Positions 38,507 to 47,235 are shown, counted from the stretch's first letter. The stretch: 64,000 nucleotides of DNA from Geomonas subterranea (GCF_019063845.1 NZ_CP077683.1:3960501-4024500), one strand, 5' to 3'. The notes: generated by a model from the sequence alone, not told the origin. Program-made: numbers and translations.

Positions 38507-40510
38507 ATGTTTGATTTAGTATGGTTGATCCCACTGTGCCCTCTCATCGGCTCGGTCATCAACGGCCTACTCGGCAAGAAGATAAAGAACGAGACGGTCA
38601 TCGGCGGTATCGCCGCCGGTAGCGTGTTCGCCTCCTTCATGGTCGCCTGCGGGATCCTGTTCCAGCTCCTGAGTCTGCCGGGCGAGGAACGGGTGATCCA
38701 GAAGACCATCTTCACCTGGATCCAGTCCGGTACCTTCAAGGCCGACATCGGCTTCCTGATCGACCCGCTGTCCGCAACCATGCTGATGATCGTAACGGGG
38801 ATCGGTTTCCTGATCCACCTCTACTCCATCGGCTACATGCACGGTGAGGAAGGGTTCTACCGCTACTTCTGCTACCTGAACCTGTTTACCTTCTCCATGC
38901 TCTGCCTGGTGTCGGGCAACAACCTGCTCCTCATGTTCATCGGCTGGGAAGGCGTGGGTCTCTGCTCCTACCTGCTGATCGGCTACTACTTCCACAAGAA
39001 GAGCGCCGGCGACGCGGGCAAGAAGGCGTTCGTGATGAACAGGGTCGGCGACTTCGGTTTCCTGCTCGGTCTCTTCACCCTCTTCTACTACCTGGGCACC
39101 AACCACAACGTCTGGACCATCAACTTCGTGGAGCTCGCCAAGAACGCCGACCTCCTGGTCCCGGGTGCCGTGGTTACCACCGTCTGTCTCTGCTTCTTCC
39201 TGGGCGCCACCGGTAAGTCTGCCCAGATCCCGCTGTACACCTGGCTGCCGGACGCGATGGAAGGCCCGACTCCGGTCTCCGCGCTCATCCACGCCGCCAC
39301 CATGGTTACCGCCGGCGTCTACATGATCGCCCGCATGAACTTCATCTTCATCAAGAGCCCGACCGCGCTGCTCGTCATCGCCTGCGTCGGCGCCGCCACC
39401 GCGCTCTTCGCGGCGACCATCGGCACCGCCCAGAACGACATCAAGCGCGTCCTCGCGTACTCCACGGTTTCCCAGCTCGGCTACATGTTCCTGGCCATGG
39501 GCGTTGGCGCCTTCACCGCCGGCGTGTTCCACCTGATGACCCACGCCTTCTTCAAGGCCTGCCTGTTCCTTGGTTCCGGCTCCGTCATCCACGGCATGCA
39601 CCACGCGCTGCACCACGAGCACTCCGAAGCTGACCCGCAGGACATGAGGAACATGGGCGGCCTTCGCAAGAAGATGCCGATCACCTTCATGACCTTCCTC
39701 CTGGCCACCATCGCCATCGCCGGTATCCCGGGCTTCGCGGGCTTCTTCTCCAAGGACGAGATCCTCTGGCAGGCCTTTGCCAACCCGCATCACCACGCCG
39801 TCAACTACGTCCTCTGGGGCGCAGGCGCCGTGGCTGCAGGCCTCACCGCCTTCTACATGTTCCGCCTGGTCTTCATGACCTTCTTCGGTGAGACCCGTCT
39901 CTCCGAGAAAGCCTTCCACCACCTGCACGAGTCCCCGTGGGTCATCACCGTGCCGCTGGTCTGCCTCGCCACCCTGTCCGTCTTCGGCGGCTGGATTGGC
40001 GTGCCCAAAGTGCTCGGCGAAGTGCTGGGCGAAATGCCGAACTACTTCGAGCACTGGCTTGAGCCGGTCTTCGCGTACTCGACCCACTACACCGAGGCGC
40101 ACGGCGCGCACGGTCTCCACTCCGTCGCTCTGGAGTGGGGCCTCATGGGCACCTCCGTCCTGATCGCCTGCGGCGGTATCGGCCTCGCTTACGCGCTCTA
40201 CATCGTAGCCCCGGGTTTCCCCGAGAAGTTCACCTCGACCTTCCCGGCGCTGCACCGCGCGGTCTACAACAAGTGGTACGTCGACGAGATCTACGACTTC
40301 GCTTTCGTCAACCCCTGCAAGGCTCTCGGCAACTTCCTCTGGAAAGGGTTCGACGTCCTGGTGGTCGACGGCGCTGTCAACGGCGTGGCAGCGGTAGTCC
40401 GCGGCTTCTCCGGCATCCTGCGCTATGTGCAGACCGGCTTCGTTCACAACTACGCCTTCACCATGGTGTTCGGCGTGGCCCTGATCGTTGCGGTGTACAT
40501 CTTCCGCTAA
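38507..40510 (+). CDS. nuoL: NADH dehydrogenase subunit L
   Basis: A 667-residue antiporter-like proton-pumping subunit with the long C-terminal lateral helix. Marks: MFIGWEGVGLCSYLLIGYYF, WLPDAMEGPTPVSALIHAAT and NDIKRVLAYSTVSQLGYMFL. AAAGGAG precedes ATG 38507. Confidence 0.97.
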   Translation: MFDLVWLIPLCPLIGSVINGLLGKKIKNETVIGGIAAGSVFASFMVACGILFQLLSLPGEERVIQKTIFTWIQSGTFKADIGFLIDPLSATMLMIVTGIGFLIHLYSIGYMHGEEGFYRYFCYLNLFTFSMLCLVSGNNLLLMFIGWEGVGLCSYLLIGYYFHKKSAGDAGKKAFVMNRVGDFGFLLGLFTLFYYLGTNHNVWTINFVELAKNADLLVPGAVVTTVCLCFFLGATGKSAQIPLYTWLPDAMEGPTPVSALIHAATMVTAGVYMIARMNFIFIKSPTALLVIACVGAATALFAATIGTAQNDIKRVLAYSTVSQLGYMFLAMGVGAFTAGVFHLMTHAFFKACLFLGSGSVIHGMHHALHHEHSEADPQDMRNMGGLRKKMPITFMTFLLATIAIAGIPGFAGFFSKDEILWQAFANPHHHAVNYVLWGAGAVAAGLTAFYMFRLVFMTFFGETRLSEKAFHHLHESPWVITVPLVCLATLSVFGGWIGVPKVLGEVLGEMPNYFEHWLEPVFAYSTHYTEAHGAHGLHSVALEWGLMGTSVLIACGGIGLAYALYIVAPGFPEKFTSTFPALHRAVYNKWYVDEIYDFAFVNPCKALGNFLWKGFDVLVVDGAVNGVAAVVRGFSGILRYVQTGFVHNYAFTMVFGVALIVAVYIFR

Positions 40511-40560
40511 GATTCGAGACTTGAGATAATTTTGACCTGTAAGTAAAAGGAGCAGAGTAA

Positions 40561-42240
40561 ATGAACCAGCTACCGTTACTGAGCATATTAACCTTCACAC
40601 CGCTGATCGGGGCGATACTGCTCCTCTTTGTGAACAAGAACAGCCACGGCGTGCTCCGTACCATCGCCATGGCGGTGACGGTGGTGACGTTCGTCCTCTC
40701 GTTGCCCCTGATCACTGGGTACAACGCGCCGGGCAGCGACATCGGCGGGTTCCAGTTCCTCGAGAATGTGCCCTGGATCGCGGCCGGTCCCTTCCAGATG
40801 AGCTATCATCTGGGCATCGACGGCATCAGCCTCTGGCTGGTCATCCTGACCACCTTCATCATGCCCATCGCCGTCCTCTCCACCTACACGGCGGTTGAGG
40901 AGAAGGTGAAGGAATACATGATCTGCCTCCTGCTCCTCGAAGTCGGCATGATCGGTACCTTTATCTCGATGGACCTGTTCCTCTTCTACATCTTCTGGGA
41001 AATCATGCTGATCCCGATGTACTTCATGATCGGTATCTGGGGCGGCAAGAACAGGATCTACGCAGCAGTCAAGTTCTTCATCTACACCGCGGTCGGTTCG
41101 CTCCTCATGCTGGTCGCATTGATCTCCCTCTACTTCAAGGCGGGCGGTGGCGACTTCAGCATCCTGCGCTTCTACCAACTGCACCTCGACCCGACCACCC
41201 AGATGTGGATGTTCCTGGCCTTCGCCCTGGCCTTCGCCATCAAGGTCCCGATGTTCCCGCTGCACACCTGGTTGCCGGATGCCCATACCGAGGCGCCGAC
41301 TGCAGGCTCCGTGATCCTGGCCGCCGTCATGCTGAAGTGCGGTACCTACGGTTACGTTCGTTTCGCCATGCCGCTGTTCCCGGATGCCAACGCGCAGTTC
41401 ACTCCGCTCATCGCCACCCTGTCCGTGATCGGCATCATCTACGCATCGCTGGTCGCCATGGTGCAGCAGGACGTTAAGAAACTGGTTGCTTACTCTTCCG
41501 TAGCCCACTTGGGCTTCGTCATGCTGGGCGTGTACGCGCTGAACCAGCAGGGCGTCACCGGCGGCATGCTGCAGATGCTGAACCACGGTGTTTCCACCGG
41601 CGCATTGTTCCTTATCGTCGGCTTCATCTACGAGCGTCGTCACACCCGTGCCATCAGCGACTTCGGCGGCCTGGCCAAGCAGATGCCGGTTTTCGCCACC
41701 ATGTTCATGATCGTCACCTTCTCCTCCATCGGCCTGCCGGGTACCAACGGCTTCGTCGGTGAGTTCCTGGTGCTGCTGGGTTCCTTCGAGAGCGGCCTGC
41801 GCTGGTACGCCATCATCGCGACCTCCGGCGTCATCCTCTCCGCCGTCTACATGCTCTGGATGTTCCAGAGGGTCATGTTCGGCGAGCTAAACAACCCGAA
41901 GAACCAGACCCTGAAGGACCTGAACGCACGCGAAGTCGCCATCATGCTGCCGCTCATCTTCCTCATCTTCTTCCTGGGCATCTACCCGCGTCCGATCATC
42001 GACTCCATGGCACCGTCCATCGACAGGCTGATCGCGCAGACCAAGGTCCAGAAGCAGGTAGCACAGGTAGCAGCACCGGCCGCAATGGCGCTTCCCCCGG
42101 GGCACATGGCGGTACCCGAAGCAGGTGCGGCACCCGCAGGTATGCCCGCAGGTCATCCCGGCATGCCGGAGGCAGGCGCAGCACCCGCCGGCATGCCTGC
42201 AGGACACCCGGCCATCCCCGCAAACAACGAAGCAAAATAG
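40561..42240 (+). CDS. nuoM: NADH dehydrogenase subunit M with His/Met-rich repeat tail
   Basis: A 559-residue proton-pumping subunit: FYIFWEIMLIPMYFMIGIWG, WLPDAHTEAPTAGSVILAAV and DVKKLVAYSSVAHLGFVMLG. After the last helix there is an unusual ~55-residue tail with two 17-residue copies beginning EAGAAPAGMPAGHP. They are encoded by two 51-bp DNA repeats at 42118-42168 and 42169-42219. The tail is rich in Ala, Pro, Gly, Met and His and ends NNEAK. Its role is unknown. Confidence 0.96.
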   Translation: MNQLPLLSILTFTPLIGAILLLFVNKNSHGVLRTIAMAVTVVTFVLSLPLITGYNAPGSDIGGFQFLENVPWIAAGPFQMSYHLGIDGISLWLVILTTFIMPIAVLSTYTAVEEKVKEYMICLLLLEVGMIGTFISMDLFLFYIFWEIMLIPMYFMIGIWGGKNRIYAAVKFFIYTAVGSLLMLVALISLYFKAGGGDFSILRFYQLHLDPTTQMWMFLAFALAFAIKVPMFPLHTWLPDAHTEAPTAGSVILAAVMLKCGTYGYVRFAMPLFPDANAQFTPLIATLSVIGIIYASLVAMVQQDVKKLVAYSSVAHLGFVMLGVYALNQQGVTGGMLQMLNHGVSTGALFLIVGFIYERRHTRAISDFGGLAKQMPVFATMFMIVTFSSIGLPGTNGFVGEFLVLLGSFESGLRWYAIIATSGVILSAVYMLWMFQRVMFGELNNPKNQTLKDLNAREVAIMLPLIFLIFFLGIYPRPIIDSMAPSIDRLIAQTKVQKQVAQVAAPAAMALPPGHMAVPEAGAAPAGMPAGHPGMPEAGAAPAGMPAGHPAIPANNEAK

Positions 42241-42271
42241 ACCGCTTAGAACTACTGACGGAGGATTATAG

Positions 42272-43726
42272 ATGGAAACAATTGCTATGCCGGCCATAAA
42301 CCTGGCAGTGATCATGCCTGAGATCCTACTCTCATGCATCGCCATGGTGCTGCTGCTCGTCAACGTCTTCGTGCCGGGCAAGAACAAGGCCTACCTCGGT
42401 TACCTGAGCATCATCGGCCTTGCAGTGACCGCGGCGAGCGCCGTGGGCGGCTGGGGGCCGTCGGTATCAGCGTTCAACGGATCGGTAGTGCAGGACAACT
42501 ACGCAATCTTCTTCAAGGTCATCTTCATCATCTCCGCCGGCCTGGCCATCCTGATCGCGGACCGCTACATGGTCCAGGAGGATTGCAACCATGGTGAGCT
42601 CTACCCGATGGTGCTTTTCGCCACCGTCGGCATGATGCTGATGGCGAGCGGGACCGACCTTATGGTCATCTTCCTCGGCCTCGAGCTCCTCTCCATCCCG
42701 CTGTACATCCTGGCCGGCTGGAACCGTGACAACCTGGCGTCGAACGAAGCGGGCCTCAAGTATTTCCTGCTGGGCGCCTTCTCCACCGGCTTCCTGCTCT
42801 ACGGCATGGCGCTCACCTACGGCGCCACCGGCAGCACCAAGATCCAGGCCATCTCCGCCTACGTGATGGGCAACCCCGGCGTAGCCAGCAACCCGCTCTT
42901 CGTCGTGGGGATGCTGCTGATCGCCGTCGGCTTCAGCTTCAAGATTGCCGCCGCACCGTTCCACATGTGGACCCCGGACGTCTACCAGGGCGCACCGACC
43001 CCGATGACCGCGTTCATGTCCGCCGGTCCCAAGGCCGCCGGTTTCGCAGCCTTCATCCGCGTCATGATCTTCGCCTTCCCGATGCTGAGGGCCGAGTGGA
43101 GCGATCTTCTGTGGGTCCTGGCAGTCCTCACCATGACCGTTGGTAACATCATCGCCCTCTCCCAGGACAACGTGAAGAGGATGCTGGCCTACTCCTCCAT
43201 CGCCCATGCAGGTTACGCGCTGGTAGGTTTCGCCGCGGTCAACGCCGAAGGTGCAGCAGGCATCCTGTTCTACATGCTCTCCTACGCCTTCATGAACATC
43301 GGCGCCTTCGGTGTCATCGTTCTCATCACCAAGAAGGGCGAAGTCAACGGCAACGTGCAGGATCTGGCCGGTTTCGGTCACAAGAAGCCGCTTCTTGCCA
43401 TGGTGCTGAGCATCTTCCTGTTCTCCCTGGCCGGCATGCCGCCGACCGCCGGTTTCATCGGGAAGTTCTATCTCTTCAGTGCCGCCATCAAAGCCGGCTA
43501 CGTGTGGCTTGCCATCATCGGCGTACTGAACTCCGCAGCGTCGCTGTACTACTACCTGCGCGTCATGGTCTTCATGTACATGAAAGACCCGACCGAAGAC
43601 TTCGAGTGGGCAGGCGCGACCCCGGCCATCGCCGTCTGTCTCCTGGTAGCCGTAGGTGCCACCCTGATCCTCGGCGTAGTACCGGGCACCGTCCTCGAGC
43701 TGGCGCAGAAGGCAGTTCAGTTCTAA
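42272..43726 (+). CDS. nuoN: NADH dehydrogenase subunit N
   Basis: A 484-residue proton-pumping subunit, the last gene of nuo. Marks: FLGLELLSIPLYILAGWNRD, FHMWTPDVYQGAPTPMTAFM and DNVKRMLAYSSIAHAGYALV. GGAGGATT precedes ATG 42272; a strong terminator follows 22 bp after the stop. Confidence 0.97.
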   Translation: METIAMPAINLAVIMPEILLSCIAMVLLLVNVFVPGKNKAYLGYLSIIGLAVTAASAVGGWGPSVSAFNGSVVQDNYAIFFKVIFIISAGLAILIADRYMVQEDCNHGELYPMVLFATVGMMLMASGTDLMVIFLGLELLSIPLYILAGWNRDNLASNEAGLKYFLLGAFSTGFLLYGMALTYGATGSTKIQAISAYVMGNPGVASNPLFVVGMLLIAVGFSFKIAAAPFHMWTPDVYQGAPTPMTAFMSAGPKAAGFAAFIRVMIFAFPMLRAEWSDLLWVLAVLTMTVGNIIALSQDNVKRMLAYSSIAHAGYALVGFAAVNAEGAAGILFYMLSYAFMNIGAFGVIVLITKKGEVNGNVQDLAGFGHKKPLLAMVLSIFLFSLAGMPPTAGFIGKFYLFSAAIKAGYVWLAIIGVLNSAASLYYYLRVMVFMYMKDPTEDFEWAGATPAIAVCLLVAVGATLILGVVPGTVLELAQKAVQF

Positions 43727-43747
43727 GACGAGTCTAGATAGAAGAAA

Positions 43748-43786
43748 CAAAGAGGGCACCCGATAGCGGGTGCCCTCTTTGCGTTT
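43748..43786 (+). terminator. Rho-independent terminator of the nuo operon
   Basis: Perfect 15-bp stem CAAAGAGGGCACCCG/CGGGTGCCCTCTTTG with ATAG loop, then GCGTTTT. Confidence 0.92.
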
Positions 43787-43803
43787 TATGAACCTTCCAA
43801 GTC

Positions 43804-44020
43804 CACCCCCTCTACCTCCGGGAGAGGGGCAGGGGTGAGGGCGCAGCGTCCCGAGGCGTACCCGTAATCCTGTAGGGGCGGATAATCATTCGCCCGTCCA
43901 CCTCCTCTCTCACATATGCCAACGAAAACGTGGTGTCCCACCCTTGCGAAACCTTGTCCCCGCAGCGTCGCCGCGCCCCTCACGTTCCCCCCTTTAACGA
44001 AGGGGGGACAGGGGGGATTT
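43804..44020. repeat. Intergenic repeat cluster: three repeat families in 220 bp
   Basis: Members: CTCTACCTCCGGGAGAGGGG with CAGGGGTGAGGG (43804-43841), the TAGGGGCGGATAATCATTCG palindrome (43870-43896), and CCCCCCTTTAACGAAGGGGG followed by GACAGGGGGGATTT (43985-44020). No gene is seen here; this is the left edge of the accessory island. Confidence 0.75.
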
Positions 44021-44138
44021 GCTTTGGTCCGCTAGCCTCTACTCCTCTTGATAATATCCAGCCAATGGGATACCGTGATCAGACTCCCTCAGGTTGTCCG
44101 GGACGGTATTGATGCCTAGCTGATGGAAACACGTATAG

Positions 44139-44255
44139 GCGGACCAGTACGAGGGAACGAGGCCGACATATGTGGTTATATGGCGAGAGGATAAACGCGA
44201 AGTCCGACTGGTCGAGGTGATATATGCGGGCACTCACGAACAAGCCCCGTACTGA
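44139..44255 (+). pseudogene. Possible remnant of a toxin gene upstream of the XRE antitoxin
   Basis: In the frame starting at 44139 a short coding-like tail reads YVVIWREDKREVRLVEVIYA and then GTHEQAPY before a stop at 44253-44255. It overlaps the XRE start by 32 bp, as toxin-antitoxin genes often do. Upstream the frame is broken by stops at 44136 and 44121. The family is not recognised, so a decayed RelE/HigB-like toxin is only an inference. Confidence 0.3.
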
Positions 44256-44598
44256 AAAGCAGATTGAAGCACGCTTCGAAGGAAGCTATGCCGAGATGGT
44301 CAAGCTGCGCAGGATGGCGCAGACCCTGAGGGTGAAGGATCTCACCGAGTGGGCATTGGAAGAAAAAGAGGTCTACAGCCCTGAGGAAATATCGCCGGAG
44401 CTGACATGGAACGGCGGCGGAGTAGCCATCCGTGGCGCGCGCGGCAAAGAGGGGTTGACGCAGAGACAGTTAGCCGAACTGACCGGCATAGCGCAGCACC
44501 ATATAAGCGAGATGGAGAATGGCAAGCGCCCCATCGGCAAAGAAACGGCAAGAAGACTGGCCGATGCCCTCAATATTGATTACCGCGTGTTCTTGTAG
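44224..44598 (+). CDS. XRE-family antitoxin-like HTH protein
   Basis: A 124-residue protein with a C-terminal Cro/CI helix-turn-helix (LTQRQLAELTGIAQHHISEM then ENGKRPIGKETARRLADAL). The N-terminal half is charged and helical. GAGGTGA precedes ATG 44224. Its position after a toxin-like remnant suggests an orphan antitoxin that may autoregulate the locus. Confidence 0.8.
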   Translation: MRALTNKPRTEKQIEARFEGSYAEMVKLRRMAQTLRVKDLTEWALEEKEVYSPEEISPELTWNGGGVAIRGARGKEGLTQRQLAELTGIAQHHISEMENGKRPIGKETARRLADALNIDYRVFL

Positions 44599-44727
44599 AA
44601 AGACAAAGACACTTCCCCTTTCTGCCGTTTTTTGCCTCGGACTGCTGCCAGAAGAGTTTCATCCTAAGGTCTCCGCTGTGCTTTCCGTGCACCTGTACGT
44701 CGTCAGATGGATGCAGTCCTCCTGAAT

Positions 44728-44755
44728 TTGACACCCGCCGAGCCCTTGGTACATT
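44728..44755 (+). promoter_or_regulatory. Possible promoter of the lysozyme cassette
   Basis: TTGACA (44728-44733), 16-bp spacer, TACATT (44750-44755), 37 bp before the start at 44792. The rest of the 193-bp gap after the XRE gene shows nothing clear. Confidence 0.4.
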
Positions 44756-44791
44756 TCCATCTTCACGACCTCTCCCGCAGGAGGTTCCGAG

Positions 44792-45490
44792 ATGGCCGGT
44801 TCCCGTCAAGACCACGTCCGTCGCGATCCATTCCAGCGCCCCTCCCTGACTCCAGGCCCTCTAGGGCACAATGACGCAGCGTCCCCAAACACACGGAAAA
44901 CTCTTGTCGGAGACACTCCAGGGCCGCTAGGAGTGAAGGATCATGCGGATCCTAGTCTTAGTAGAGCAGCTCGACGAAATGTTGGACTCCCAGGTGGCTA
45001 CGGGAATACTGGAGCGAGGACGAAAGCGATACATGAGGGCTCTTCAGAAGAGGAGTTGGTGAAAGATCCTCGTGTGAGGGCGCTCCTCGATGTTATCGCT
45101 TATGCAGAGGGTGCAGATTATGCCACGATGGTAAAGGGGGAAGGCAGCGTTCCTATCACGGACTTTGCTAGGCATCCTAATGTCCTTGTTACTCTCAGCA
45201 AATCGTTGAAAAGTACCGCTGCAGGACGCTACCAATTTCTGTACAGCACATGGCAAGGGCTCAAGATGCCAGACTTCTCGCCTATCTCTCAGGATAAAGC
45301 TGCCGTTAAACTATTGAAAAGAAGAAGGATGCTTAAACCCTTATTCGCTGGTGATGTTGAGCAAGCAATCCGCAACGGGAACAGAGAGTGGGCTAGCCTG
45401 CCGGGATCTCCCTATGGTCAACCAACGCACCAAATGGCGGAGATGCTACAGGTCTATTCAAAAAGCCTGGCAAAGTGGAGCAGACGATGA
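44792..45490 (+). CDS. Lambda R-type lysozyme (lytic transglycosylase), putative secreted effector
   Basis: A 232-residue protein. The C-terminal ~140 residues align by eye with phage lambda endolysin R: catalytic Glu106 in IAYAEGADY, then TDFARHPNVLVTLS, KSTAAGRYQFL, DFSPISQDKAAVKLLKRR and REWASLPGSPYGQ. The N-terminal ~75 residues are unlike phage lysins and hold two TPGPLG motifs followed by Asp/Ala-rich text. No holin, spanin or other phage gene is near. The stop overlaps the next start (ATGA). A peptidoglycan-degrading antibacterial effector is the likeliest role (inference). AGGAGG precedes the start. Confidence 0.8.
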   Translation: MAGSRQDHVRRDPFQRPSLTPGPLGHNDAASPNTRKTLVGDTPGPLGVKDHADPSLSRAARRNVGLPGGYGNTGARTKAIHEGSSEEELVKDPRVRALLDVIAYAEGADYATMVKGEGSVPITDFARHPNVLVTLSKSLKSTAAGRYQFLYSTWQGLKMPDFSPISQDKAAVKLLKRRRMLKPLFAGDVEQAIRNGNREWASLPGSPYGQPTHQMAEMLQVYSKSLAKWSRR

Positions 45491-45954
45491 GACCGATAGT
45501 CTTCATGCTTGCTGTGGTTGCACTACTTTCCCTGGCAGCAATTGTGTATGGCGGAGGTAGACCTGAGATTACAGGGAAGTGGGTAAAAGTAGGAGCTAAC
45601 CCTGAAGAGTGTGCTTGCGGAGACTGCATAGACATACCGCTTGAGGGCAAGCTCGTACCCTTTTGTGTGGAATCGAACCAGATTTACCTAAACGTCCGAT
45701 ATGAGCTTGATGAGCGGCAGGGCAAGGTCTACATTTTGTTTGACAGTGTGCTCGAAGTTGGAACTGGTGGGGCTGCTTTGCCTTGGGACAAGTATGACAA
45801 GCAGGAGCCTCTGGCTGAGCTGGACGTGAACAACGTCCGGAGCGGAAGGATGTCTGTGAGATGGTTTGGCTTTAGGAGAAAGGACAAACATCAGGAGCAG
45901 TATGTCTTCGGTAGTGATTATAGCGGCATTTATCGAAGGCGTGCTGCCAAGTGA
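45487..45954 (+). CDS. Exported protein coupled to the lysozyme, putative immunity protein
   Basis: A 155-residue protein with an N-terminal signal sequence (MRPIVFMLAVVALLSLAAIV) and a mature part with CACGDC and several Trp/Tyr-rich strands. No known family is recognised. Translation is coupled to the lysozyme gene by an ATGA overlap. A periplasmic location fits protection against a peptidoglycan hydrolase, hence the immunity proposal. Confidence 0.65.
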   Translation: MRPIVFMLAVVALLSLAAIVYGGGRPEITGKWVKVGANPEECACGDCIDIPLEGKLVPFCVESNQIYLNVRYELDERQGKVYILFDSVLEVGTGGAALPWDKYDKQEPLAELDVNNVRSGRMSVRWFGFRRKDKHQEQYVFGSDYSGIYRRRAAK

Positions 45955-46254
45955 GTGGGGTTTTAGGGGTACCCCCGGGGCACGAAAGAAGCTTTTACAA
46001 TTATGGCCAAAATGTTTAACCTGGCTTGGTGGTGGCTAGATATGCAACAGAAACAGAGTACAGGACTACAGAACCAAGCTGCCAAAAGCCGGGGTCACGT
46101 TCGTTCACATGTGGATACCAGATGCTTCGGCTCCAGGGTTCCCAGCAGAGTGCTTAAGACAATCCGGTTACAACCCGTGATGACCAGAACCTGAAGGATC
46201 TTGAGGAATTTTGGCCGTTGCCGATTTTGATGCCCCTTCGAATTCGAGGTAACG
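45955..46254. other. 300-bp gap with no convincing gene
   Basis: Contains a GGGGTACCCCCGGGG-like G+C patch near the start and one 63-codon frame (46003-46194) with no ribosome site or coding character. Nothing else is seen. Confidence 0.5.
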
Positions 46255-46496
46255 ATGTACTGGGATGTAAAAGTCGTAAAATCGCTGCCGGACTACTGCA
46301 TCTACGTGGAAATCGAAGACGGCCGCAAAGGGATCTTCGACCTGAAGCCGTACCTTGACCACGGCATCTTTCGCGAGCTGAAGAAACCCGCGTACTTCAA
46401 CCAAGTGGGCACCTTTTCGGGACGGTAGCATGGCCCAACAACCAGGACATAGCCCCCGAAACCCTCCTCGCCGAACTGCGCCCCGTTACACGATGA
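46255..46496 (+). pseudogene. Frameshifted DUF2442 gene
   Basis: From ATG 46255 the frame reads MYWDVKVVKSLPDYCIYVEI and DGRKGIFDLKPYLDHGIF, a DUF2442 start, but stops at 46428. In a neighbouring frame the family's C-terminus follows (FGTVAWPNNQDIAPETLLAE), ending at 46496. A single indel around 46408-46418 separates the halves. DUF2442 proteins usually pair with DUF4160; an intact homologue lies on the other strand at 46503. Confidence 0.75.
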
Positions 46497-46502
46497 CTCC
46501 TG

Positions 46503-46742
46503 CTACTCCGACATCGGCTGCAACTCTGCTGCGATGGTATCGGGACCCAGATCCTGCCCTTCCGGCCAGCCGATGCCGGTGAAGAAGAGGGAGACCTGCC
46601 TAAAGTAGGCCTCCTCATTCAAGCGCTGGAAAAAATCGCTTTTGATGTAGGGGGCGACATCGAAGATGCCTGACCTGCCATCGGAAAGGACGACCGCTAC
46701 TTTTTTGTCATCCAAAGGTTTTACGGAAACAACTTTATTCAT
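46503..46742 (-). CDS. DUF2442 protein
   Basis: A 79-residue protein: KPLDDKKVAVVLSDGRSGIF, DVAPYIKSDFFQRLN and TGIGWPEGQDLGPDTIAAEL are the family core. It is adjacent (2 bp) to the upstream DUF4160 gene. Such pairs are treated as putative type II toxin-antitoxin modules; which partner is toxic is unsettled. Confidence 0.82.
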   Translation of the reverse strand: MNKVVSVKPLDDKKVAVVLSDGRSGIFDVAPYIKSDFFQRLNEEAYFRQVSLFFTGIGWPEGQDLGPDTIAAELQPMSE

Positions 46743-46744
46743 GA

Positions 46745-47014
46745 CTACTCCAAAGGCTTTATGGGCAAAGGATTTTGGCCGTTTACGGCAAGGTGCCAGT
46801 CGGTCAGCAGATCATCCTTGTGGATCTCAATCCATGCCTGAACGAGCTTTTGCTTATTCCTAGGGAAACTGCCTTCGAGCAACTCTGCATCCTCGATGGA
46901 AAACACGGCGTCATATTCACCAAACGTTGCATGCAGGTGCGGCAGGGAATGCCTCTTGTTGTCGTAAAAGAACATGTAAATGACGATTCCGAAAAACATC
47001 GAGATGGTAGGCAT
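46745..47014 (-). CDS. DUF4160 protein
   Basis: An 89-residue protein with the family pattern MPTISMFFGIVIYMFFYDNK, HSLPHLHATFGEYDAVF, LEGSFPRNKQKLVQAWIEIH and DWHLAVNG. ATG 47014 has GGAGGT at the right spacing, so the longer frame to 47038 is rejected. It is the first gene of the pair with DUF2442. Confidence 0.84.
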   Translation of the reverse strand: MPTISMFFGIVIYMFFYDNKRHSLPHLHATFGEYDAVFSIEDAELLEGSFPRNKQKLVQAWIEIHKDDLLTDWHLAVNGQNPLPIKPLE

Positions 47015-47212
47015 CAGGACCTCCAACACCTGAGACATTTATGGAATTCGCCTCATCTGCATGCGCCAGCAGCTAATATACAGCAATTAGCAATACAGCT
47101 CAATCGTCGTAGATGCGGCTTTAGGGCCACCTCACTGCGCTTCTCCGTGGACCTCCGCTCGTATCCGGCAGTTATCCCTTTTATCCCCTTCATCCCTGTA
47201 GATCGCTTCTCT

Positions 47213-47235
47213 TTGCGTCTCTGCGCCTTTGCGTG
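47213..47235. repeat. CGCAAAG-type repeat word (solo)
   Basis: TTTGCGTCTCTGCGCCTTTG matches the inverse-complement words of the 26372 repeat. It lies in the 398-bp gap between DUF4160 and the next gene, which shows no other gene. Confidence 0.5.

Noticed and set aside
38567-40447. 626-codon minus-strand frame opposite nuoL
   Set aside because: Shadow of nuoL with no domain similarity.
44039-44233. 64-codon minus-strand frame before the XRE gene
   Set aside because: No ribosome site or recognisable family; the toxin-like reading is on the plus strand.
44792-45954. Prophage remnant because of the lysozyme
   Set aside because: No holin, spanin, tail, capsid or integrase genes are found; coupling to an exported protein fits an effector cassette better.
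46003-46194. 63-codon plus-strand frame
   Set aside because: No ribosome site, biased random composition, and no homology recognised.
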